Origin: Clostridia bacterium
GTDB lineage: Bacteria > Bacillota > Dehalobacteriia > UBA4068
DNA length: 9,369 nt
Reading direction: 5' to 3'
Assembly: GCA_012515255.1 (NCBI GenBank)
Contig: JAAYYR010000020.1
Span: 1-9,369 of the forward strand
Shown here: in pieces, positions 1 to 5,957 of the stretch
Position numbering within the stretch: the stretch's first letter is position 1
Layout of the letters: every line of letters starts with the position of its first letter
Notes under the pieces: generated by a model
The model's input: the letters and a program-made list of their open reading frames with translations, nothing else
What the model was told of the DNA's origin: nothing
Database searches by the model: none
Position numbers and translations under genes: made by a program

Positions 1-645
1 AACCGCGATCATTATGATTATGCCGATTTCCTGCGCCGCTTCGCCGTACGGGGCGAAGCGATGCGAATCGACGACGCGGAGTTCGATTATATCTACTACA
101 ATTACGGCATGGAGCTTTACGGTAATATGCCGCTGATCGAACCGCTGGAGTACAAAGAGGTCAAGAAAATCCGCGATTTCGTCATTGCCGTCGATACCTC
201 GGCCTCCTGCGCCGGAGAGACAGTGCAGCTCTTCTTAGAAAAAACAGCCGCCATCCTGCGCGAAACAGAGAGCTTTTTCCGCAAAATCCGCCTGCATATC
301 ATCCAATGCGACGCCACATTGCAATCGGATACACTCATCACCTCGACCGCGGATTTCCAAGACTATCTAGCCAAGATGCAGATCAAGGGTTTGGGCGGCA
401 CTGATTTTCGCCCGGTCTTCGACTATGTCGACCAATTGATCGCGGGCAAGCAATTGACAAATCTCAAAGGTCTGATCTATTTTACCGACGGTTACGGCCG
501 CTTCCCCGCGCGCAGTCCCGCCTATGAGACGGCCTTTGTCTTTTTGGACGCGGGGAGCGAGCAGCCGCCTATACCGCCTTGGGCGATCAAGCTGGTGCTA
601 GAGCGCCGGGACCTCGAGCGATTACCCGCCTCCAATACCTGGTAA
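1..645 (+). CDS. VWA-like domain protein (DUF2201-type putative metallopeptidase), 3' part only
   Basis: The reading frame is open from base 1 to the TAA at 643-645, so this is the C-terminal 214 residues of a longer gene; the ATG at base 61 is internal. The fragment holds a von Willebrand A-like fold. A metal-site motif DTSAS (DxSxS) lies at visible residues 65-69, followed by GGTDFRPVF near 132-140 (the conserved Thr loop) and FTDGYG near 161-166. The stretch YGNMPLIEPLEYKEVKKIRDF just before the fold is typical of the VWA-like proteins annotated DUF2201, whose N-terminal half carries a metallopeptidase-like region that would lie outside this window. A MoxR-type ATPase starts 42 bases downstream on the same strand. 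ATPase/VWA pairs of this kind are thought to act as chaperone-like assembly or metal-insertion systems. The family call is firm; the substrate is unknown. Confidence 0.9.
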   Translation, partial: NRDHYDYADFLRRFAVRGEAMRIDDAEFDYIYYNYGMELYGNMPLIEPLEYKEVKKIRDFVIAVDTSASCAGETVQLFLEKTAAILRETESFFRKIRLHIIQCDATLQSDTLITSTADFQDYLAKMQIKGLGGTDFRPVFDYVDQLIAGKQLTNLKGLIYFTDGYGRFPARSPAYETAFVFLDAGSEQPPIPPWAIKLVLERRDLERLPASNTW

Positions 646-687
646 GGGCGCGGGAATAGCCGGGAAAAAGCAGAAAAAGGAGCCGCC

Positions 688-2199
688 ATGAATATCAAAA
701 AAGCCAAAGAGCAAGTGAAGAATACCATTCGCGCCTATTTGCAAAAGGATAGCTTCGGCAATTACCGTATTCCTGTCGCGCATCAACGGCCGCTGTTTTT
801 GCTCGGCGCGCCCGGTATCGGCAAAACAGCAATCATGGAACAGGTGGCGGATGAGCTGGGCATAGGCCTTGTGTCCTACTCCATGACACATCATACGCGG
901 CAAAGCGCCCTCGGACTACCTTTTATCAGTGAAAAAAATTTTGGCGGCGAAGCGTACGCGGTCACGGAATACACGATGAGCGAAATCATCGCCTCCATGT
1001 ACGAAATGCGGGAGCAAAGCGGCGTGGACGAGGGCATTCTCTTTCTTGATGAGATCAACTGCGTCTCCGAGACACTGGCCCCGGCCATGCTGCAATTCCT
1101 CCAGTTTAAAATTTTTGGCCGCCACCGCGTGCCCGAGGGCTGGATAGTGATCACAGCCGGCAATCCGCCTGAATTCAATAATTCGGTGCACGAATTCGAT
1201 GTGGTAACCATGGATCGCCTGAAAATTATTGAGGTCGACGCGGATTATGAGGCCTGGAAGGAATATGCTTACCGCGAGAATATACATCCCGCGGTCATCC
1301 GCTATCTTGATGTGCGGCGGCAGTATTTCTACGGCGTGGAAAATACGGTGGACGGCAAGCAATATGTAACGGCGCGCGGCTGGGAGGATCTCTCGGATAT
1401 GCTCAAGCTGTACGAGGAAATCGGCGCTTCCGTGGACGCGGATTTGATCGGCCAATATATGCAGCAAGCGAAAATCGCCCGCGATTTTGCTATCTACTAC
1501 CAGCTATACCGCAAATACAAGAGTGATTATCAAATCGAGGAGATACTGGCGGGGCGCATCCCGGCCGGGGTGACCGCGAAAATAAAGGACGCGGCCTTCG
1601 ACGAGCGCCTGGCCCTGATCGGCCTGCTGCTGGACGCGGTCGCAGCGGACAGTCAGGCTGTGATCGAGGAGCAGCAATTGCTTACCGCCCTGCTGCCGTC
1701 CCTCAAGCAAGCAGGCGAAGCCGCTGCCGCCTCCGTACAGGCGGGCGCGCAAAGCCTGTCCGCCGCGATCGCAAGCGAGCGGCAACGTATCGAACGGCTG
1801 AAAGCGCTTGGCCGCAGCGTCAAAGAAGCCTATGTGCTGCATTATAAGCTCGTGGACAGCCTAGAACATTTCGCCGCGCTGTACGCCGGAACGGCGGCCT
1901 CCCCATCCAGCGGCTTCGCCGCGGTCAAGGCGGCTTTCAATCGGCGTTCCGACCAGCTAAGCGCCGCTGTGGAACGCGCCAAGGGCCGCCTCGACCAGAT
2001 GTTTATCTTTCTTGAGAACCTTTTTGGCGAAGGCCAGGAAATGCTGATTGCCGTAACCGAGCTGACCGCCAATTATTTTACGTCCCGCTTCATTACCGAT
2101 TATGGCTGCGAAAAATATTTCGCCCATAATAAAGAGCTGCTTTTCCATGAACGAGGCCTGGCCATCCTTGAGGACTTGAAATTGCTGGAAACCCTATAG
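688..2199 (+). CDS. MoxR-family AAA+ ATPase
   Basis: A 503-residue cytoplasmic ATPase. Walker A is GAPGIGKT at residues 40-47, Walker B is ILFLDE at 117-122, a sensor-1-like TAGN lies at 156-159, and MDRL at 175-178 supplies a candidate arginine finger. The AAA+ core takes up about the first 280 residues. The remaining roughly 220 residues are helical, rich in Ala, Glu and Leu, and not recognised as a named domain; they make the protein longer than a minimal MoxR of about 320 aa. The start is supported by AAAAGGAG five bases before the ATG. It follows the VWA-like gene by 42 bases on the same strand, so the two are probably co-transcribed and work as an ATPase/VWA pair. The target protein cannot be deduced. 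The transcript probably ends at the hairpin near 2294-2324. Confidence 0.9.
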   Translation: MNIKKAKEQVKNTIRAYLQKDSFGNYRIPVAHQRPLFLLGAPGIGKTAIMEQVADELGIGLVSYSMTHHTRQSALGLPFISEKNFGGEAYAVTEYTMSEIIASMYEMREQSGVDEGILFLDEINCVSETLAPAMLQFLQFKIFGRHRVPEGWIVITAGNPPEFNNSVHEFDVVTMDRLKIIEVDADYEAWKEYAYRENIHPAVIRYLDVRRQYFYGVENTVDGKQYVTARGWEDLSDMLKLYEEIGASVDADLIGQYMQQAKIARDFAIYYQLYRKYKSDYQIEEILAGRIPAGVTAKIKDAAFDERLALIGLLLDAVAADSQAVIEEQQLLTALLPSLKQAGEAAAASVQAGAQSLSAAIASERQRIERLKALGRSVKEAYVLHYKLVDSLEHFAALYAGTAASPSSGFAAVKAAFNRRSDQLSAAVERAKGRLDQMFIFLENLFGEGQEMLIAVTELTANYFTSRFITDYGCEKYFAHNKELLFHERGLAILEDLKLLETL

Positions 2200-2293
2200 C
2201 GTATTCCGGCTTTTTGGGGCATGGGCGGAGCCCTAAAGCAATCCTGCGGCTGGCGCGCCCCACTACAAATCCGCCCCGGCGCTTGGAAAAGCC

Positions 2294-2324
2294 AAAAGCC
2301 GCGTTACTGAGGAACGCGGCTTTT
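2294..2324. terminator. bidirectional intrinsic terminator between convergent genes
   Basis: A 12-bp perfect stem (2294-2305 with 2313-2324) with a 7-base loop. On the plus strand it ends in TTTTT (2321-2325), serving the ATPase gene. On the minus strand it ends in TTTTGGCTTTTCC, serving the downstream peroxiredoxin. Convergent genes end on either side at 2199 and 2343, which fits a shared terminator. The rest of 2200-2342 shows nothing else recognisable. Confidence 0.85.
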
Positions 2325-2342
2325 TAGCGCGGCTAAATTAAC

Positions 2343-3053
2343 TTAGAACGCCTCTTCTACGCTCCATACCTGCCAGACATTGCCTACCAGATCAGGGTTG
2401 GGATAAAGCACCGGCTTGCCCGGCTGCCAACCGGAGGGAGTGGCGACGCGCCCGCCGGAATCGCGTACTGTCTGGAAGGCTTGCAATTGGCGAATCGTTT
2501 CCTCTACATTGCGTCCCACTGAGGGAGCCAAAACCTCATAAGCCTGGATGATGCCGTCCGGGTCGATGAGGAAGCGCCCGCGCAGCTCCGTCCCTGTCGC
2601 CGCATTATAGACGCCGTACTGGCCGCCCACAACGCCGCTGCTATCGGAAAGCAGCGGAAAAGGCACGCCGCCCGGCACAATTTTCGAAAGCTCGGTTTCA
2701 TTCCAAATCTTATGCGAGTAAATACTGTCGGTGCTGATTGCCAAAACCTGAGCGTCAAGATCAACGAATAGCTGATAAGCCGCCGCGACCGCGGCGATTT
2801 CCGTCGCTCAGACAAAAGTGAAATCTCCGGGATAAAAGCACAGCACCACCCAATGACCGCGGTATTCCGACAGGCGGAAATTTTTGAAGCTCCCCTGCCA
2901 ATAACCGGGCAATTCGAAATCCGGCGCTTCGGCGCCGATCTTGACCATACAATCGCCGTTCCGCCCGACTATGGCCGCCGCCTGCGCCTCAGCCGCCGCC
3001 GGTGATAATGTTGGGGCAGGCTGGATGCAGCCCGGTTGGAAATCTGTGGGCAT
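2343..3053 (-). CDS. prxU: selenocysteine-containing peroxiredoxin (AhpC/Prx1 type), second tandem copy
   Basis: Peroxide-reducing enzyme read through an in-frame TGA at 2810-2808, taken as selenocysteine 82 of 236 residues. Upstream of the TGA the protein ends in FYPGDFTFV; downstream it resumes with ATEIAAVAA, so Sec sits at the peroxidatic cysteine of the family motif FYPxDFTFVCPTE. The P-x-x-x-T-x-x-Sec active-site spacing is intact and the conserved Arg lies in LRGRFLIDPDG. The C-terminal resolving-Cys motif VCPxxW is replaced by ATPSGW, so it cannot be a typical 2-Cys enzyme. The N-terminal MPTDFxPGC (Cys9) and Cys72 (WVVLCFYPG) are shared with the neighbouring paralogue. Start: ATG with AAGGAGGT six bases upstream. 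It has its own candidate promoter after the terminator of the first copy. Standard callers would split it into 3053-2808 and 2744-2343. Selenocysteine peroxiredoxins are established, for example in Eubacterium acidaminophilum. Confidence 0.9.
2781..2810 (-). promoter_or_regulatory. Sec UGA codon and bacterial SECIS hairpin of the second peroxiredoxin
   Basis: The TGA occupies 2810-2808. Seventeen bases later, inside the coding sequence, the RNA forms CGCCGC-GGUC-GCGGCG: a 6-bp perfect stem (2796-2791 with 2786-2781) and a GGUC tetraloop at 2790-2787. The E. coli fdhF SECIS has the same GGUC apical loop about 18 bases after its UGA, where it is bound by the elongation factor SelB. A bulged U like that of fdhF is not evident. 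The first peroxiredoxin has an equivalent hairpin at the identical spacing. Confidence 0.82.
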
Positions 3054-3165
3054 CTTAATACCTCCTTATTTTCTGCTTTACGCATTGCCGCCGCCATTTG
3101 CTCAGCCCGATTTAATGAGATTTGCCTGGGGCCAAGCCCATGCGAGCCACACTGCCTATACATGC

Positions 3166-3171
3166 ATTATA
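3166..3171 (-). promoter_or_regulatory. candidate -10 element for the second peroxiredoxin gene
   Basis: TATAAT on the minus strand, about 110 bases upstream of the start codon and downstream of the terminator of the first copy. No convincing -35 is seen 16-18 bases upstream, where a GC-rich hairpin lies instead, so an activator would probably be needed if this is used. The alternative is read-through from the upstream gene. Confidence 0.35.
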
Positions 3172-3176
3172 TTCAG

Positions 3177-3209
3177 GGGCCGGCTGCGCTGCGACAGCTA
3201 TGCCGGCCC
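3177..3209 (-). other. GC-rich two-tier hairpin upstream of the second peroxiredoxin
   Basis: An 8-bp perfect outer stem (GGGCCGGC at 3177-3184 with GCCGGCCC at 3202-3209) encloses a 4-bp inner stem (GCTG/CAGC on the minus strand) with a 3-base loop, separated by an ATA/GCA internal loop. No T-run follows on the minus strand, so it is not a normal intrinsic terminator. It lies just upstream of the candidate -10, where a -35 would be expected, so it may be an operator or an mRNA-stability element if transcription reads through. The remainder of 3068-3290 shows nothing else recognisable. Confidence 0.45.
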
Positions 3210-3290
3210 GCAAATCCACCGCCGCGAACTCAGCCCGGCGCGGCTGCCAAGGCATGAGCATACGGCGGGCCGTCGCCACCCGCAAAATAA

Positions 3291-3320
3291 ACAACCCCGC
3301 GTCTGTTGACGCGGGGTTGT
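3291..3320 (-). terminator. intrinsic terminator after the first peroxiredoxin
   Basis: A 13-bp perfect stem (3291-3303 with 3308-3320) with a 4-base loop, followed on the minus strand by TTATTTTGC. It starts 36 bases beyond the stop codon of the first peroxiredoxin and separates the two tandem copies. It implies that the second copy is at least partly transcribed independently. Confidence 0.85.
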
Positions 3321-3356
3321 GGTGATCTGCGCAGCGAATCAGTCAATAGCGGCCTT

Positions 3357-4064
3357 TTAGTCCTCGGCCACGCTCCAGGCCTGCCAAACATTGCCGACCA
3401 GATCAGGATGGGGCTTCAAAACGGTTTTTCCGGGCAGCCAGCCGGAAGGCGTGGCCGCCATGCCGCCAGCCTCACGCACGAGCTGGAAGGCCTGTATCTG
3501 GCGAATAGTCTCGCCCACATTGCGGCCCACAGGCGGGGTGAGCACCTCGCAGGCTTGGATGATGCCATCCGGGTCGATGATAAAGCGGCCGCGCAATTCC
3601 ACGCCGGAGGCCGCGTCGTAGACGCCGTACAAGCTGCCCACGCCACCGCCTGCATCAGAGAGCATGGGGAAAGGTACGCCGCCTTCGACCATTTTCGAAA
3701 GTTCATGATCATTCCACATTTTATGGACATAAATGCTGTCCACGCTGACCGATAATACCTGAGTATCCACATCGGCAAAAGCCTGGTTTTTAGCCGCGAC
3801 CGCGGCTACTTCCGTGGCTCAGACAAAAGTGAAATCCCCGGGGTAAAAGCATAACACAACCCATTTGCCGCGGTATTCCGACAGGCGGAAATTTTTAAAC
3901 CCGCCCTGCTGATACCCTGCCAGCTCAAAATCCGGCGCCAAGCCGCCTACCTTTGCCACATGTATCTCCTCCTTTACCACGGCAACAGCCGTATCCGCCG
4001 GCGCTGCCGCCGCCGCTAAAGTTGATTTGGGCCGCACGCAACCCGGTTTAAAATCTGTTGGCAT
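3357..4064 (-). CDS. prxU: selenocysteine-containing peroxiredoxin (AhpC/Prx1 type), first tandem copy
   Basis: Thiol/selenol peroxidase of 235 residues when the in-frame TGA at 3821-3819 is read as Sec82. The TGA falls exactly between FYPGDFTFV and ATEVAAVAA, at the peroxidatic Cys of DFTFVCPTE. Pro75, Thr79 and Sec82 give the usual active-site spacing, and the catalytic Arg lies in LRGRFIIDPDG. The usual resolving Cys near the C-terminus is absent (ATPSGW for VCPxxW). Cys9 in MPTDFKPGC and Cys72 are conserved with the second copy, while Cys in IIQACEV is Tyr there. The two paralogues are roughly 70% identical after the Sec residue by eye. Start: ATG preceded six bases upstream by AAGGAGGT. 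It follows the redox membrane genes on the same strand, about 77 bases after the small lipoprotein gene, and is closed by a strong terminator. Reductant is probably thioredoxin-like (inference). Confidence 0.9.
3791..3821 (-). promoter_or_regulatory. Sec UGA codon and bacterial SECIS hairpin of the first peroxiredoxin
   Basis: The TGA is at 3821-3819. After 17 bases comes UAGCCGC-GGUC-GCGGCUA: a 7-bp stem (3808-3802 with 3797-3791) with the GGUC tetraloop at 3801-3798. Compared with the second copy, the pair 12 bases past the UGA changes from C-G to A-U and the next outer pair from U-G to U-A, so pairing is kept while the sequence changes. The loop and spacing match E. coli fdhF closely. Confidence 0.83.
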
Positions 4065-4107
4065 AGTCTTACCTCCTTTTTTCCATAAACATAAATTTGC
4101 TATTTTA

Positions 4108-4125
4108 CGGTATCAACCGATACCG
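4108..4125 (-). other. 7-bp hairpin with GGUU loop between the lipoprotein and peroxiredoxin genes
   Basis: CGGTATC-GGTT-GATACCG on the minus strand, a perfect 7-bp stem with a tetraloop. No U-run follows (TAAAATAG), so termination is unlikely. It begins 16 bases after the TGA of the small lipoprotein gene, and its loop begins 23 bases after that TGA. This makes it either an intercistronic stability/processing hairpin or, speculatively, a SECIS-like element. Confidence 0.5.
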
Positions 4126-4141
4126 CCGATAAAGCCGAACT

Positions 4142-4219
4142 TCAGGTGAAATCATTCGCGCCGCAGGCCGAAAGCAAAAGCGCCGCTATAAGCATCAATA
4201 ACAATAGTATTCTTTTCAT
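4142..4219 (-). CDS. 25-aa small lipoprotein (possible UGA-recoded micro-selenoprotein)
   Basis: Encodes MKRILLLLMLIAALLLSAC followed by GANDFT and a TGA at 4144-4142. Two basic residues, a Leu-rich core and the lipobox LSAC (Cys19) form a complete lipoprotein signal, leaving a mature lipopeptide of only 7 residues. GAGGAG lies eight bases before the ATG, so translation is credible. The gene starts 38 bases after the polyferredoxin gene and precedes the first peroxiredoxin on the same strand. If the TGA were read as Sec, the product would gain SSALSAVSVDTVK and end at the TAG at 4102-4100, for 39 residues in all. The options are a genuine micro-lipoprotein, the remnant of a longer lipoprotein such as a decayed thioredoxin-like copy, or a selenopeptide. 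No family recognised. Confidence 0.55.
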   Translation of the reverse strand: MKRILLLLMLIAALLLSACGANDFT

Positions 4220-4257
4220 TTGGGAATCTCCTCACTATATGGCGTACATCGCCAGCC

Positions 4258-5142
4258 CTATTCTGTCGTTCCGCGGCCGGCGGGCCTTGCCGCCGGACAG
4301 GCCGCAAAACCGCCGCTGATTGCATCCGTGGGGCAAACCCCGCGGCAGCGGCCGCAGCGAATGCACTCCGGGGAATTGATATTGTGCCGCACCTCTACCT
4401 GCATCGGACAAATCCGCTCGCAACGGCCGCAATCGATACACAGATGCTCGTCCACCCGCATACGATAAAGGCTGAAGCGGTTGCATAGGGCGTAAATGGC
4501 GCCCAAAGGGCAAAGATACTTGCAAAAAGGGCGGTAAATGAGGATGGAGCCTATGATCACCGCGATCAGGATAGCCATCTTCCAGCTAAAGAGGAAACCC
4601 AATGAATTGCGCAGGCTCTCATTAGCGAGGATTAGGGGAATGCCGCCGGTCAGCGTACCCGCGGGGCAGACCCATTGGCAAAAGAATGGCTTGGAGAAGC
4701 CGAAAGAATTATTGAGCAGCATTGGCAGCAATATAACTAAAAACAGCAATAGCGCGTATTTAAGTAAACGCAGCGGCCGGTCGACGCGGGAGGCCACCCG
4801 CAGCTTGCGGCCTGGCAAGCGATGTAAAAGATCCTGAATAAAACCAAAAGGACAAAGGAAACCGCATACAAAGCGGCCCCATAAGGCGCCGAAAAACAGC
4901 AGGAAACCCAAGGCGTAAAAACTAAAGCCGAATTGCCGCGAAGCCAGCACAGACTGTAAAGCGCCGATGGGGCAGGAACCGAGCGCCCCGGGGCAGGAAT
5001 AGCAATTCAGCCCCGGTACGCAAACCGTTTTCAGTCTGCCGGTATATATGGTGCCGTGGACGAAACCGGCCACATAGCCATTGCTGACGATAGCGGCCAG
5101 GGTTTGGATTAGCGTTCTTTTACCACTGATACCCCTGCCCAT
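4258..5142 (-). CDS. NapH-like 4Fe-4S membrane polyferredoxin
   Basis: A 294-residue integral membrane iron-sulfur protein, likely passing electrons across or along the membrane. Residues 41-60 carry a four-Cys segment (CVPGLNCYSCPGALGSCP). Three CxxxCP motifs, at 93-98 (CGFLCP), 155-160 (CQWVCP) and 206-212 (CKYLCPLG), lie next to hydrophobic helices near 72-92, 126-145 and 184-203. Two classical ferredoxin clusters follow: Cys235, 238, 241 and 245, and Cys260, 263, 266 and 270. The layout resembles NapH/YccM-type proteins. The chosen ATG overlaps the stop of the upstream mini-gene by one base (TGATG), suggesting translational coupling; an ATG at 5160 would add six residues, and neither has a clear ribosome binding site. 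It sits between the CXXC peptide and peroxiredoxin genes. Its electron donor and acceptor are not shown by the sequence. Confidence 0.88.
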   Translation of the reverse strand: MGRGISGKRTLIQTLAAIVSNGYVAGFVHGTIYTGRLKTVCVPGLNCYSCPGALGSCPIGALQSVLASRQFGFSFYALGFLLFFGALWGRFVCGFLCPFGFIQDLLHRLPGRKLRVASRVDRPLRLLKYALLLFLVILLPMLLNNSFGFSKPFFCQWVCPAGTLTGGIPLILANESLRNSLGFLFSWKMAILIAVIIGSILIYRPFCKYLCPLGAIYALCNRFSLYRMRVDEHLCIDCGRCERICPMQVEVRHNINSPECIRCGRCRGVCPTDAISGGFAACPAARPAGRGTTE

Positions 5143-5291
5143 CAGCCGATACCGATACATTCCAGACAGATATTGACCGCCTTTTGCAGCACCACCAGAT
5201 GCTCGCTGCGCAGCAGCCCCACTATGATCATGGCGGCGGCCGCGATCAGGGCCAGGATAGCGGGGACCCTTGATTGCGCTTGTTTATTCAT
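5142..5291 (-). CDS. CXXC-motif membrane mini-protein (CD1871A-like)
   Basis: A 49-residue protein with a short basic N-terminus (MNKQAQSR), one hydrophobic helix at about residues 9-27, and a C-terminal CLEC (Cys42, Cys45) followed by IGIG. This architecture, and its place between a TlpA-like thioredoxin gene and a 4Fe-4S membrane protein gene, match the small proteins annotated as CD1871A-family CXXC proteins in Clostridia. GGAG five bases before the ATG overlaps the stop of the upstream gene (8-base gap between the genes), and the stop overlaps the next start as TGATG, so all three are tightly coupled. The CXXC pair may shuttle electrons between the polyferredoxin and the surface thioredoxin; that role is inferred from context. 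Confidence 0.85.
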   Translation of the reverse strand: MNKQAQSRVPAILALIAAAAMIIVGLLRSEHLVVLQKAVNICLECIGIG

Positions 5292-5299
5292 AGCGGCTC

Positions 5300-5863
5300 C
5301 TATTCCACCTGCAGCAGCCGGTCATTGATCAGCTCCAGGTATTTGCCGGCCAGCGTACCCTTGCCGGAAACACCCGGCGCGCCCAACTGAAAATCGCCGA
5401 TCACCCGGCCTTGGCTGTCGACAAATACCGTGGTCGGCACACCGCTGATCCTGGTTAAAAAGCCCTTCAATAAATCTGTATCAGCCAGCACCACCGCAAA
5501 GGTGCCGTCAATGCTGTCGTAAATCTCCTGCGCCAGTTCGGTTTCACTTTCGCCGTCGACGCAGATAGTGATCATATTCACGCCCTCGGGCAATTGGCCG
5601 TATAACTCCTGCAGCTCGGGCATTTCCTCAATGCAGGGGCTGCAGAAAGTAGCCCAGATATTGACCATGGTCAGCCGGTAATCGGCAAATACCGCGTCGC
5701 TCATTGTATCGCCGCCGAGCGTCATTGCCTCAAAGCTCAGCGTCAGGGCATCATCCGCCCCGTCGCCAACATTATTATCAACGTCCGGGGCCACCGGGGC
5801 GCCGCAAGCGGCAAACAGCGCCAAGGCTAAAACAGTAAAGAACAGCAGCGCCAGTTTTTTCAT
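5300..5863 (-). CDS. TlpA/ResA-like thioredoxin-fold lipoprotein
   Basis: A 187-residue surface thiol-disulfide oxidoreductase. The N-terminus is a lipoprotein signal with the lipobox FAAC (Cys20), followed by an acidic linker to about residue 40. The thioredoxin fold then carries the redox motif CSPC (Cys74, Cys77) in WATFCSPC and the cis-proline loop GVPTTVFVD (Pro143). Length and layout are normal for membrane-anchored TlpA/ResA proteins. The start is supported by GAGGGAG shortly before the ATG. It is the first gene of the minus-strand redox cluster and probably carries its promoter. It could keep extracytoplasmic thiols reduced, receiving electrons from the downstream membrane iron-sulfur protein (inference). 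Cytochrome maturation, as for ResA, is possible, but no cytochrome genes lie here. Confidence 0.9.
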   Translation of the reverse strand: MKKLALLFFTVLALALFAACGAPVAPDVDNNVGDGADDALTLSFEAMTLGGDTMSDAVFADYRLTMVNIWATFCSPCIEEMPELQELYGQLPEGVNMITICVDGESETELAQEIYDSIDGTFAVVLADTDLLKGFLTRISGVPTTVFVDSQGRVIGDFQLGAPGVSGKGTLAGKYLELINDRLLQVE

Positions 5864-5928
5864 TTTTCTCCCTCGACTTTCTCACTATGATCCAGCGGCG
5901 CATCCCAATCGGGCCTCCCGTCGTCTCT

Positions 5929-5957
5929 ATTTTACCTTAAAGGCAGGGCAAATAAAC
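5929..5957 (-). promoter_or_regulatory. weak candidate promoter for the redox cluster
   Basis: On the minus strand TAAAAT (5934-5929) makes a fair -10, with TTTATT or GTTTAT 16-17 bases upstream as a poor -35. It would give a 5' leader of roughly 60 bases before the thioredoxin lipoprotein gene. Nothing else in 5864-5960 is a better candidate. Confidence 0.3.

Noticed and set aside
2941..3309. Plus-strand ORFs in the gap between the two peroxiredoxins
   Set aside because: They run antisense through the 5' end of the second peroxiredoxin and across a terminator hairpin, have no ribosome binding sites, and have compositions typical of shadow frames.
2343..4064. Four separate partial peroxiredoxin genes, or pseudogenes broken by nonsense mutations
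   Set aside because: In both copies the only stop is a TGA at the catalytic codon, with a SECIS-like hairpin at the same spacing and conserved sequence on both sides. Random decay would not give this twice.
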